From Campylobacter sp. (GTDB taxonomy: Bacteria > Campylobacterota > Campylobacteria > Campylobacterales > Campylobacteraceae): a stretch of DNA of 14,447 bases. The translations under genes and the position numbers were made by a program. The notes under the pieces are model-generated. The model searched no databases. It had not been told where the DNA came from and saw only the letters and a list, made by a program, of their open reading frames with translations. Positions 1-7,497 of this stretch are shown here, piece by piece. The stretch spans positions 1 through 14,447 of the forward strand of contig JAFVMP010000143.1 in the NCBI GenBank assembly GCA_017506845.1, written 5' to 3'. How positions within the stretch are numbered: position 1 is the stretch's first letter; each line of letters opens with the position of its first letter.

Positions 1-1286
1 AAGCAGCACAAGATGGTCAAAATGCTGATTCTAGAAGAGCACTTCAAAATGATATTAGCAGACTACTAGAAGAACTAGATATGATAGCTACTACTACAAG
101 CTTTAATGGCCAACAACTACTAAATGGTAACTTCTCAAACAAAAACTTCCAAATTGGTGCTTATAGTAATGAAACTGCAAAAGTAAGCATAGGTGCTACA
201 AACTCAAATACTATTGGGCATACTAGGTTTGAGACGATATCTAATACATTTGCTATAACCAATTTTTCTCAGATGTCAGCTCAAACTTTGACTATTAAAT
301 TAAGCGGAATTGATGGATATCCAAACGGTTATGAATTTCAAGGAATCTCAGGAACCGTATTAAAAACTGATGGCTACAAAGCCGTAGCTGAAATGATGAA
401 TGGTGTTTCAGATAAAACTGGTATCAAAGTTAAAGTTAATAATACTCAAATTATGACTGCTGCAGTTGTTGCTGGTGAAATTAAAGATTTAAAAATCAAC
501 GATGTAATGATAGGAAATATCAAAACTCAAGCAAACGATGCCGACAACGCCCTAATCGGTGCAATCAATGCTAAAAAAGATGAAACTGGAGTAGAGGCAA
601 GTATTCAAAATGGCCGTTTGGTATTAGCCGCCAAAGATGGTAGGGCGATTAGAATAGATACAATGTCTGGAGCTAATAGTTTTAGTGCTATTGCTGGTGG
701 TAAAGCTGCAAATTATTCAATTCAAGGTATGGCATATTTAGGTACAATGACATTTATTCGTCAAGATGCTAGAGATATTAAGATCGGTCTTAATGGTATG
801 TCAACGATAGCTTCAGCCCAGTTTAGTGGTACTGCCGGTATAACTGGTGTAGCTTCTAAGGCATATAACCAAGCTTCTGTAAATCTTAAATTTATGAATT
901 CCGGAACTATTAGTTCAGGATTGGCTAAAGCAATGGGCTTTTTTAATGGTGGTGCTTCTGATGCCGGCGGTTGGGGTGACCAAGCTGGTGGCGTAAATAC
1001 CTATGGTGGCGCTCAAGCTATGATAGATGTAGCTGAAGCAGCTAGAAAAACTCTAGATAAATTAAGAGCTGATCTAGGTTCAGTACAAAATCAATTAGTA
1101 GCTACTATAAATAATATTACAGTTACCCAAGTAAATGTAAAATCAGCTGAATCTCAAATAAGAGATGTAGACTTTGCTAGTGAGAGTGCAAACTTCTCTA
1201 AATTTAACATACTAGCTCAAAGTGGTAGCTATGCTATGAGTCAAGCCAACTCAGTACAACAAAATATATTAAGACTATTACAGTAG
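1..1286 (+). CDS. Flagellin, 3' part (N-terminus outside window)
   Basis: Flagellin is the secreted subunit of the flagellar filament. The frame is open from base 3, and the residues before the first ATG at 81 (AAQDGQNADSRRALQND) are the conserved helical D0/D1 segment, so 81 is not the true start. By comparison with C. jejuni FlaA about 98 residues are missing, giving a protein of roughly 525 residues, of which 427 are visible. The order is the N-terminal D1 end with TTSFNGQQLLNG, a variable central region containing a flagellin IN-like segment (about codons 165-200 after base 81), a Gly-rich stretch (GGASDAGGWGDQAGG), and the C-terminal D1/D0 helices ending in SVQQNILRLLQ, the Campylobacter flaA/flaB terminus. 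The centre is rich in Ser/Thr, where Campylobacter flagellins usually carry pseudaminic or legionaminic acid sugars (family knowledge). The promoter lies outside. Whether it is flaA, flaB or a single copy cannot be told. Confidence 0.95.
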   Translation, partial: AAQDGQNADSRRALQNDISRLLEELDMIATTTSFNGQQLLNGNFSNKNFQIGAYSNETAKVSIGATNSNTIGHTRFETISNTFAITNFSQMSAQTLTIKLSGIDGYPNGYEFQGISGTVLKTDGYKAVAEMMNGVSDKTGIKVKVNNTQIMTAAVVAGEIKDLKINDVMIGNIKTQANDADNALIGAINAKKDETGVEASIQNGRLVLAAKDGRAIRIDTMSGANSFSAIAGGKAANYSIQGMAYLGTMTFIRQDARDIKIGLNGMSTIASAQFSGTAGITGVASKAYNQASVNLKFMNSGTISSGLAKAMGFFNGGASDAGGWGDQAGGVNTYGGAQAMIDVAEAARKTLDKLRADLGSVQNQLVATINNITVTQVNVKSAESQIRDVDFASESANFSKFNILAQSGSYAMSQANSVQQNILRLLQ

Positions 1287-1318
1287 CTTAAATTTAAATC
1301 TTTAATATCTTAAATTTA

Positions 1319-1346
1319 CTCGCAATGCTTAGCCATTGCGAGGTTT
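1319..1346. terminator. Hairpin terminator between convergent flagellin and MOSC genes
   Basis: A perfect 9-bp inverted repeat, CTCGCAATG / CATTGCGAG (1319-1327 and 1334-1342), has a 6-base loop and a short T-rich tail (GTTTATTATT). It lies 33 bases after the flagellin stop. On the minus strand it lies about 40 bases past the MOSC stop, so it could serve both converging transcripts. The T tract is weak on both sides. Confidence 0.75.
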
Positions 1347-1381
1347 ATTATTAGGTATAATAATCTTTTAAATAGTATTTC

Positions 1382-2029
1382 TTAGAGTTTATCCATATAA
1401 GAATTATCATAAATCCCTTTTAGTCTAGCTGTAATACTATCACGCCACTCATCTCGTATATGTACTCGTTCTAGCTTTTGTAGTAGATTTATATTATCTT
1501 TTGGGGCAAAAAATAGCATATTTAACTCCATGACACTTAGTTGATTTGTATCTTTATGAACTACTTTTACACTATCGCCTGGACATACCGTTCCTGGTTC
1601 TAAAACTTGATAATACCATCCACTTAGCCCATTTTCAAATATAAATTTAGTCATTCCTCTAGCTATAATTTTACTTAGTTTTACGCAAGGTTTTCTAGGT
1701 TCGCTCACCTGTAAAAGTGCATTACCGATTTGGTGAATATCGCCTATACACACACTTTTCTCATCTAATATAGTTATACTTAGATTCTCTCCCATCTGTC
1801 CAAATTTAAGCTCTCTACTAGCAAACTTATTAAAAGCTGCATAATTGCTTACTGCATTAGCAAAGACAGCTTTAAATTCACCGCCATGATGGATTATATC
1901 GCTTAGCATATCGCCTACTATACCTGTAAAACCAATCTCAATGCTACTTACTGAGTGCTTATCCATAGCACTACGAAAATCACCATAATCCCTGATAATA
2001 CCAATATTTACAGATTCTACCACTGCCAC
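1382..2029 (-). CDS. MOSC domain protein, YiiM-like
   Basis: A soluble 215-residue protein with a single MOSC domain, a fold shared with the C-terminal domain of molybdenum-cofactor sulfurase. YiiM-family landmarks occur in order: HHGGEFKAV (47-55), FGQMGENL (77-84), CIGDIHQIG (94-102), PRKPCVKL with the presumed catalytic Cys115, and GWYYQVLEPG (137-146). E. coli YiiM and YcbX give resistance to N-hydroxylated base analogues (family knowledge); whether this protein does the same, or carries sulfur or Moco, is inference. The start is GTG at 2029, chosen because AAGGAG sits 6 bases upstream on the minus strand. It overlaps the end of sppA by 13 bases, so it is the last gene of a three-gene operon and probably translationally coupled. 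There is no signal peptide and the length is normal for YiiM. Confidence 0.88.
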   Translation of the reverse strand: MAVVESVNIGIIRDYGDFRSAMDKHSVSSIEIGFTGIVGDMLSDIIHHGGEFKAVFANAVSNYAAFNKFASRELKFGQMGENLSITILDEKSVCIGDIHQIGNALLQVSEPRKPCVKLSKIIARGMTKFIFENGLSGWYYQVLEPGTVCPGDSVKVVHKDTNQLSVMELNMLFFAPKDNINLLQKLERVHIRDEWRDSITARLKGIYDNSYMDKL

Positions 2030-2886
2030 AATACGCTCCTTTGGCTTAAAGTTGTGATTATTAAATTTGCGCTTTGTTTGGCGATGTTATTTATAAATTT
2101 TTGTACCATTGGAGCTTCATACCATATAGGAGTAGCTACACCGCTTAGTATCTCTAGCTCTTTTTTAGCGCTATTTATACTCATTATACCATCTATTAGT
2201 CCTAAATTTAGTGCTTGCTGAGCCAAAAAAACTCTAGCATTTGCCCATTGTTTGCTTGAGTTTAAATCCAGCCCACGAGCATTTGCTACATCACTGGTAA
2301 ATAATTCGTAGCTCTTATCTACTAAGCCTTGTAGGGCTGCTCTCTCATCGCTATTCCAGCTGCGTGTGAATGTGCCAGCCTCTTTAAATTCTCCAGCCTT
2401 TACTACTTGAGTTGAGATTCCAATTTTTTTGGCTAGTTCTTCGGTATTTGGAGTCTGCATTATCACGCCTATTGAGCCAATAAAACTAGCACGATTAGCA
2501 TAAATTTTATTTGCTCCAATACCAGCATAGTAGCTTCCACTAGCCATCGTTCCATTAGCATAGGCAATAACTGGTTTTAGTGTGGATAGCTCTTTTATAG
2601 CATCACTTATAGCTACGCTTGCACTCATCTCTCCACCTGGGCTATCAATATTTATTAACACACCTTTTATATTTGGATCTTTGGCTAAGTCTATTTGAGT
2701 TAAAAGCTCTCTTTCATCCATAATAGCCCCTTCAAGGCTAATTTCTATTAAATTTGCACTACTTTTTTCGCCGCTACTAGCTATAATAAATAGAACAATT
2801 AGTACAAAAATCATACTTTTAAAATACTCATTAATAAATTTAAAGATACCTTTAATAAAGGCAAATATACTTTTTAATAGTTGCAT
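2017..2886 (-). CDS. sppA: Signal peptide peptidase SppA, short 36K type (S49 family)
   Basis: A 289-residue membrane-anchored serine protease that degrades cleaved signal peptides and membrane protein remnants. One N-terminal transmembrane helix (about 25-37) places the catalytic domain in the periplasm. Visible motifs are NIDSPGGEMSAS (79-90), NGTMASGSYYAG with the likely nucleophile Ser116, the FIGSIGVIMQ strand (135-144), and GEFKEAGT with the likely general-base Lys168, the Ser-Lys dyad of this family. It is the half-length form, like B. subtilis SppA, not the duplicated E. coli enzyme. The ATG at 2886 is preceded on the minus strand by AAAAGGA and overlaps the end of the upstream deaminase by 13 bases. 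It overlaps the following MOSC gene by 13 bases too. The role follows firmly from the family, but its substrates are unknown. Confidence 0.94.
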   Translation of the reverse strand: MQLLKSIFAFIKGIFKFINEYFKSMIFVLIVLFIIASSGEKSSANLIEISLEGAIMDERELLTQIDLAKDPNIKGVLINIDSPGGEMSASVAISDAIKELSTLKPVIAYANGTMASGSYYAGIGANKIYANRASFIGSIGVIMQTPNTEELAKKIGISTQVVKAGEFKEAGTFTRSWNSDERAALQGLVDKSYELFTSDVANARGLDLNSSKQWANARVFLAQQALNLGLIDGIMSINSAKKELEILSGVATPIWYEAPMVQKFINNIAKQSANLIITTLSQRSVLWQW

Positions 2887-4094
2887 TTTTTTCCTTTTAT
2901 GTATAGCGCTTTAGCGCTTTTAGTATGTAGTATAAGCTCGATACAAAGCTGACTTATATTGCTTAATTCAAATCCATTAAAAACTGCGATATCAGCGATA
3001 TTTCCAGCTTTTAACTCACCTAGGTTTAAACCCAAAGCTCTAGCTGGATTAGTAGTAACTGATTTTAGTGCAAATGTGGCAAATTTGCTAAGTTCTATAT
3101 CACTATGAGCCATTAGGCCAGCACGCAGCTCATCCCAGATATTTAAGCTTATATTTGAGCTTAAACCATCTGTGGCAAAGGCTATGTTTATGTTATTGTT
3201 TAAGGCATTTTGTAGATTAAATTTAGAACTTAATAGACGGTTTGATACTGGGCAGCTTATGATTGAATGGAGATTTTTATCCATTAAATTTATATAATTA
3301 TCGGCAAAAATAGAGTGAATAAATAGAGTTTGAATATCAGCAAAAAGCTCTATAAAAGATTTTGGCGTATAAAATGGCGTAGCATTTTTATTAAAACCTT
3401 TAAAAAATTCACCAAATTCACCGCTGCTACTCTCAAGCCAATTTTTTTCATGTATGCTCTCCATAAAATGCGTAGCAACTATCATGCCATTATCTTTAGC
3501 CAAATTTAGGGCTTTTTTGCTTAATTCTATATGGGTAGAATAAGGTGAATGCACGCTAATAGCTGGTATAAATAGATCGCTTTTTAGCTCATTTGCAACA
3601 TTAAAACGCTCTAAAAATCCATTCCATTGTTGTTCTATTAAGGCAGGATTTGATCCTAAAATTTCACTAAAATATACTGTCCTAATAGGTGAATTAGCGC
3701 AGTGTAGCGCATCAATACCATAGCTAGAAATCTCTCCAATTGTACTAACACCTGCATCTAGCTGTGTAGCAATAGCGCTTTTTATAGCACTATTTTTATC
3801 ATTATTTGCTAGGGTGCTACCATTAGCGATAATGCTCTTTAACCAGCGTAAAAAATCACCATATTCAAGTGTAGTTTTATTAGCACTAAACTCAAGATGA
3901 ATATGTGAGTTTATAAGAGCAGGCATAGCAATATCATCGCTAAAATCTAAAATCTCAGCATCGTTAAATCTAGCTATTAACTCATCAAATTTGCCAATTT
4001 TATGTATGGTTTTATCAAAGGCAATTGCTCCATTTTGAACCACATCAAAGCTCTCATTACATAAAATTATAAATTTAGCTTTTAATATTTTCAT
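2874..4094 (-). CDS. mqnX: Aminodeoxyfutalosine deaminase (amidohydrolase family)
   Basis: A cytosolic zinc-type amidohydrolase of 406 residues. The Campylobacter/Helicobacter group of this family deaminates 6-amino-6-deoxyfutalosine in the futalosine route to menaquinone; the gene is also written mqnF. Metal ligands are visible: His64 and His66 in NSHIHLEF, His209 in ATHFMES, His260 in FIHSIF, and Asp309 in FATDGLSSN, with His182 in the VHSPYST loop. The C-terminus returns to the small beta-sandwich (NPARALGLNLGELKAGNIADIAVF), as expected. The start at 4094 has AAGGA 6 bases upstream and a TATAAT box further up. It is the first gene of the operon with sppA and the MOSC gene. Assignment to the futalosine substrate rather than another amine rests on family and taxon: Campylobacter makes menaquinone this way. 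A related chlorohydrolase-like specificity cannot be excluded by eye. Confidence 0.87.
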   Translation of the reverse strand: MKILKAKFIILCNESFDVVQNGAIAFDKTIHKIGKFDELIARFNDAEILDFSDDIAMPALINSHIHLEFSANKTTLEYGDFLRWLKSIIANGSTLANNDKNSAIKSAIATQLDAGVSTIGEISSYGIDALHCANSPIRTVYFSEILGSNPALIEQQWNGFLERFNVANELKSDLFIPAISVHSPYSTHIELSKKALNLAKDNGMIVATHFMESIHEKNWLESSSGEFGEFFKGFNKNATPFYTPKSFIELFADIQTLFIHSIFADNYINLMDKNLHSIISCPVSNRLLSSKFNLQNALNNNINIAFATDGLSSNISLNIWDELRAGLMAHSDIELSKFATFALKSVTTNPARALGLNLGELKAGNIADIAVFNGFELSNISQLCIELILHTKSAKALYIKGKKCNY

Positions 4095-4116
4095 ATTTTT
4101 TCCTTAAAAAGCGTAC

Positions 4117-4122
4117 ATTATA
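4117..4122 (-). promoter_or_regulatory. Candidate sigma-70 -10 box of the mqnX-sppA-MOSC operon
   Basis: On the minus strand the sequence reads TTTTGGCTATAATGTACGC, with a perfect TATAAT 22 bases before the start codon. Campylobacter sigma-70 promoters often show a strong -10 and no clear -35, as here. The leader would be about 15 bases and contains the AAGGA ribosome binding site (4101-4105). Confidence 0.6.
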
Positions 4123-4145
4123 GCCAAAATTTAGCCAATATTTTG

Positions 4146-4151
4146 TAAAAT
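4146..4151 (+). promoter_or_regulatory. Candidate -10 box upstream of aroQ and the flagellar array
   Basis: TAAAAT, following TATTTTG, lies 32 bases upstream of the aroQ start within the divergent intergenic region. It is the best plus-strand -10-like hexamer there and could drive the whole nine-gene array. There is no clear -35, and the AT-rich context lowers specificity. No GG-N10-GC sigma-54 core was seen in this gap. Confidence 0.35.
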
Positions 4152-4183
4152 AATTGCTATGCAATTTTTTATTGGAGAAAAAT

Positions 4184-4651
4184 ATGAAAATTATGGTAAT
4201 CCAAGGGCCAAATATTAATATGCTTGGAAAGCGTGAGCGCAAAATTTATGGTGTTATGACGATGGAGAATATTCATGAGCAGATGAAAGCTGTAGCTGAT
4301 CAAGCTGGAGTTGGGATTGAGTTTTTTCAAAGTAATTTTGAGGGTGAAATCGTAGATAAAATTCAAGAATGCTTAGGCGAATTTGATGGAATTATAATAA
4401 ATCCAGCGGCTTATACTCACACTTCAATTGCTATTAGAGATGCTATTGCCTCAGTTGGTTTGCCTGTGCTTGAGGTGCATATTAGCAATATTTATCAAAG
4501 AGAAGAGTTTCGCCATAAAAGCTTAATAGCGCCAGTATGTTCAGGACATATCGCTGGATTTGGGCCAATTGGTTATCATCTAGCTATGATTGGAATGCTT
4601 CAAATTTTTGAACAAATTAAGCGAATGGATGCAGCATCAAATGATGCATAA
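4184..4651 (+). CDS. aroQ: 3-dehydroquinate dehydratase, type II
   Basis: A 155-residue cytosolic enzyme that dehydrates 3-dehydroquinate to 3-dehydroshikimate in the shikimate pathway; the type II form is a dodecamer. Family signatures are [11 protein letters not shown] at the N-terminus, KREKR-like lid with Arg17 and the catalytic Tyr22 (KIYG), NPAAYTHTS with Asn73 and His79, and [15 protein letters not shown] with His99 and Arg110. The C-terminus [15 protein letters not shown] is typical. The ATG at 4184 is chosen because GGAG lies 6 bases before it; a longer reading from TTG at 4154 adds ten residues unlike the family. The gene overlaps the following pepP start by 11 bases. It heads the array that continues into flagellar genes. 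Confidence 0.95.
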   Translation: MKIMVIQGPNINMLGKRERKIYGVMTMENIHEQMKAVADQAGVGIEFFQSNFEGEIVDKIQECLGEFDGIIINPAAYTHTSIAIRDAIASVGLPVLEVHISNIYQREEFRHKSLIAPVCSGHIAGFGPIGYHLAMIGMLQIFEQIKRMDAASNDA

Positions 4652-5657
4652 TTATATCTTAAAAAACGAAAACGCAGTATATTTTGAGTGCGGCTATAGT
4701 TGCGATAATGAAATTTTTATCAAATTTGGCCAGAGGGGGTTTTTTATTACCGATTCTCGCTATGCTATCGAGGCTAGGGCTGTAGCGCAAAATTGCGAAG
4801 TGATCGAATCAAAAGATATAATAAAAGATGCAAGGCTGCTTTTGCGCCGCTTTGGTATTAAGGAGTTAATGTTTAATCCAAGTGATTTTAGCTATTTTGA
4901 ATTTAGCCAGTTAAGTCGTGATTTGCATATAAATTTCAAGGCAAAAAATGAATTCTCAAAGTTAAAACGACAGATAAAGCGTAGTGATGAGATTGAGATT
5001 TTACGCCATGCAGCGCAGCTTGGAGCTAGCAAATTTGATGAACTTGCTGGAGCGATAATGGCTGGAATGAGCGAGAAGTTGATTAACTTTAATGCTGGAA
5101 ATATCTTAAGAGATGGTGGAAATTTAGGTCTTAGCTTTGATCCAATTACTGCAATAAATGCAAATGCAGCCAAAGCACATGCTCTTCCACTAGATGAGTG
5201 TATAAAAGATAGCGATCTGCTTTTAGTAGATGCTGGGGTAAAATATCATCGGTATTGCTCAGATCGTACTAGAACGGTTGAATTTAGAGATGGTTTTAGC
5301 TTTAGTAAGGAGCAAAGATTTACAAATTCAAAGCAAAATGAGATATATCAGATAGTCAAAGAGGCGCAAAATTTAGCTATAAAAGCGGTAAAACCAGGTG
5401 TTAGAGCGTGTGATATTGATGCAGCAGCTAGGGAATTTATTGCAAAAAGCGGTTATGGCGATAAGTTTTTTCACTCAACAGGGCATGGCGTGGGTCTTGA
5501 TATTCATGAATTTCCAATAATTAGCCCACGAAATAGCTCTCCAGTAGAGGTTGGAATGGTCTTTAGTATAGAGCCTGGGATCTACTTAGAAAATGAGTTT
5601 GGTATACGAATCGAAGATGTCGTAGTTGTTACAAATGATGGGTGCGAAGTTCTTTAA
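4641..5657 (+). CDS. pepP: Aminopeptidase P family (M24) metallopeptidase
   Basis: A cytosolic dinuclear metal peptidase that releases N-terminal residues before proline; in the literature the Helicobacter counterpart is called pepQ, and X-Pro aminopeptidase versus prolidase cannot be separated here. From ATG 4641 it has 338 residues: a short creatinase-like N-domain (1-120) and a pita-bread catalytic domain. All five metal ligands are visible: Asp197 and Asp208 ([18 protein letters not shown]), His282 ([13 protein letters not shown]), Glu311 (SIEPGIY) and Glu325 (RIEDVV). The start is uncertain: tandem ATGs at 4641 and 4644 sit inside the end of aroQ with no strong ribosome binding site, which fits reinitiation. 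Earlier ATGs in frame (4590, 4629) lie deeper in aroQ. The stop overlaps the folK start as TAATG. Confidence 0.9.
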   Translation: MMHNYILKNENAVYFECGYSCDNEIFIKFGQRGFFITDSRYAIEARAVAQNCEVIESKDIIKDARLLLRRFGIKELMFNPSDFSYFEFSQLSRDLHINFKAKNEFSKLKRQIKRSDEIEILRHAAQLGASKFDELAGAIMAGMSEKLINFNAGNILRDGGNLGLSFDPITAINANAAKAHALPLDECIKDSDLLLVDAGVKYHRYCSDRTRTVEFRDGFSFSKEQRFTNSKQNEIYQIVKEAQNLAIKAVKPGVRACDIDAAAREFIAKSGYGDKFFHSTGHGVGLDIHEFPIISPRNSSPVEVGMVFSIEPGIYLENEFGIRIEDVVVVTNDGCEVL

Positions 5658-6142
5658 TGAAAACAATTAAAATCGATGGAGCTAGAATGTTGTTAAAAAG
5701 TGCTTATTTCCCACGCAAATTTAACAATTATGCCCCACATAAATATACCGCAATTATTGGTCTAGGCGGAAATATCGGTAATACCTCTATGATTTTTGAT
5801 AGATTTTTAAATTTAATTTTAAAAGATAGGAGATTTGCCATTGTGCAAAGCTCGCCAATGCTGGTAAATAAAGCCTTTGGTTATGCTAGCAGAGATTATA
5901 TAAATGCTGTTATAATCCTTAAAACTTCCTTATATGCTAAGGAAATTTTAAGGATTATGCAGAGATTTGAGAGGCGATTTAAACGCAAACGGGAGTTTAA
6001 AAACTCACCTAGAACACTAGATTTGGATATACTATACTTTAGTGCTAAAAGCTATAATAATGAGGAATTAATCCTACCTCACCCAGGAGCTAATAGTCGC
6101 CCAAGTGTATTTATCCCATTAGGTCTTATGAAAGGAATATGA
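5657..6142 (+). CDS. folK: 2-amino-4-hydroxy-6-hydroxymethyldihydropteridine pyrophosphokinase
   Basis: HPPK moves pyrophosphate from ATP to 6-hydroxymethyl-dihydropterin in folate synthesis. The protein has 161 residues. The core starts late, at TAIIGLGGNIGN (31-42), after an extension of about 30 residues. It then shows YINAVIILKT (81-90), the RTLDLDIL motif with the two magnesium aspartates Asp122 and Asp124, and LPHPGANSRPSVFIPL (140-155). The start at 5657 shares one base with the pepP stop (TAATG), implying reinitiation; an in-frame ATG at 5642 is less likely because it lies in pepP. It shares one base with flhF in the same way (TGATG). The core motifs are complete, so it should be active. 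Confidence 0.92.
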   Translation: MKTIKIDGARMLLKSAYFPRKFNNYAPHKYTAIIGLGGNIGNTSMIFDRFLNLILKDRRFAIVQSSPMLVNKAFGYASRDYINAVIILKTSLYAKEILRIMQRFERRFKRKREFKNSPRTLDLDILYFSAKSYNNEELILPHPGANSRPSVFIPLGLMKGI

Positions 6143-7497
6143 TGGCAACAGTTTTAAAGACTTTTACAGGAGAGAGTGCGATTGAAGCACTTAAGAAAGC
6201 TAAAGAGGAGTGTGGTGAGAGCGCTATGCTTGTAACAACTAAGCAAATTCAGCCAAAAACGCTAAATAAAAAGCCTCTTTATGAGATTTTAGTTAGCGTT
6301 GAAGAGGATACTCCTCAGCCAAGCCAAGCACAGAAAAAACAGGCTCAAATCAATCAAATTCAAAAACAAATTGAGGCTTATACTCTTGGTTCAACCCAAA
6401 GCCCACGCCCAGCATCAAGATTTGAACAAGGCGAGCTAGATACTATAGAAGAAAAACCAAGAGATAATAATGATATATTATTAAATATATCTCAGGTTGC
6501 TAAAGAGATTGGAAAAGTAGCAGGGGTAAGCAACGAATTAAGCGAGTATAAAAGCCCAGAATATGACAAAAAGATTGATGAAGTAGCCAAAGAGGTAAGT
6601 AAGCTAAATCAAAAAATCTCTATGATTGCTGATATGATATGGGATGATAAGGCTGAAAATCGTGATGATATAATTATTCCACCTGAATTTTCTACAATAT
6701 ACAAGCTAGCCAAACAAAGTGGAATGAAGTACGAGCATCTAAAGGGTATAATGCAAGCTACAATCGAAAATATGCCATCATCGATGAAAAGCAATCCAAC
6801 AACTGTAAAGAGATATTTTTATTCACTTTTGCGTAATATGTTGCCATGTAGAAGTGAAAGCTTTGACCCTAAAAAGAAAAGAATTATGATGCTAGTAGGT
6901 CCAACTGGCGTAGGTAAGACAACAACTCTCTCAAAACTTGCGTATAAATTTGCTCATGGCGGCAGTATTAGATATAAGACAGGGATTATCACACTTGATA
7001 CTTATAGGCTTGGTGCGGTTGAACAGCTATTTCAATATGCTAAGATTATGAATATCCCAATTCTTGATGCGATTGAGCCTGAGGATTTTCGCTCAGCGCT
7101 TAAGAGTTTATCAAACTGCGATGTAATTTTAGTTGATACTATGGGAAGTAGTCAGTATGATAGAGAAAAATTAACTCGTCTTAATACATTTTTAAAAGAG
7201 TGCGGTAATCAAGTTGATGTAAATTTAGTCGTTTCAGCCGGTTCAAAAATTGATGATTTGCTAGAGATTTATGATAATTTTTCAACTTTAGAAATCGATA
7301 CTCTTATAATTACAAAATTTGATGAGACAAAGATATTTGGTAATATATTTTCACTTATATATGAAACTGGTACTCCGGTGAGTTTCTTCTCAACAGGCCA
7401 AAATGTCCCAGATGATATTATGGAGGCTAAGAGCGACTTTTTGGTTAGTTGCGTTTTAGATGGATTTAAAGGAGAGGATGATGGATCAAGCAGATAA
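6142..7497 (+). CDS. flhF: Flagellar biosynthesis GTPase FlhF
   Basis: An SRP-family GTPase at the cell pole that sets flagellar placement and, in Campylobacter, is needed for flagellar gene expression. It has 451 residues. The N-terminal B domain (1-60) is followed by a Gln/Ser-rich linker (about 58-110), a helical N region, and a C-terminal G domain. Visible nucleotide motifs are GPTGVGKTTTLSKL (253-266), LDTYRLGAVEQL (286-297), VDTMGSS (331-337; Met and Ser replace the common DTAGRS residues) and TKFD (391-394). The ATG at 6142 has AGGA 5 bases upstream; the ATG at 6139 is only 2 bases from it, so 6142 is preferred. The gene shares one base with folK and overlaps flhG by 17 bases. Its last codons (KGED) carry the flhG ribosome binding site. 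Confidence 0.94.
   Translation: MATVLKTFTGESAIEALKKAKEECGESAMLVTTKQIQPKTLNKKPLYEILVSVEEDTPQPSQAQKKQAQINQIQKQIEAYTLGSTQSPRPASRFEQGELDTIEEKPRDNNDILLNISQVAKEIGKVAGVSNELSEYKSPEYDKKIDEVAKEVSKLNQKISMIADMIWDDKAENRDDIIIPPEFSTIYKLAKQSGMKYEHLKGIMQATIENMPSSMKSNPTTVKRYFYSLLRNMLPCRSESFDPKKKRIMMLVGPTGVGKTTTLSKLAYKFAHGGSIRYKTGIITLDTYRLGAVEQLFQYAKIMNIPILDAIEPEDFRSALKSLSNCDVILVDTMGSSQYDREKLTRLNTFLKECGNQVDVNLVVSAGSKIDDLLEIYDNFSTLEIDTLIITKFDETKIFGNIFSLIYETGTPVSFFSTGQNVPDDIMEAKSDFLVSCVLDGFKGEDDGSSR
7469..7474 (+). promoter_or_regulatory. Ribosome binding site deciding the flhG start
   Basis: AAGGAG lies inside the last codons of flhF, 6 bases before ATG 7481 and only 3 before ATG 7478. It rules out the longer reading from 7460 and supports translation coupled to flhF. 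Confidence 0.75.

Noticed and set aside
1955..2221. 88-codon plus-strand reading frame
   Set aside because: It lies wholly opposite the MOSC and sppA genes, both of which have complete family motifs, so it is an antisense shadow.
4154..4183. Upstream TTG extension of aroQ
   Set aside because: It would add ten residues before the conserved [10 protein letters not shown] start and ignores the GGAG ribosome binding site at 4174-4177.
4892..5173. Antisense frame opposite pepP, plus similar minus-strand frames at 4169-4366, 6609-6794 and 10577-10840
   Set aside because: Each overlaps a well-supported gene in full, lacks a ribosome binding site and has no recognisable domain.
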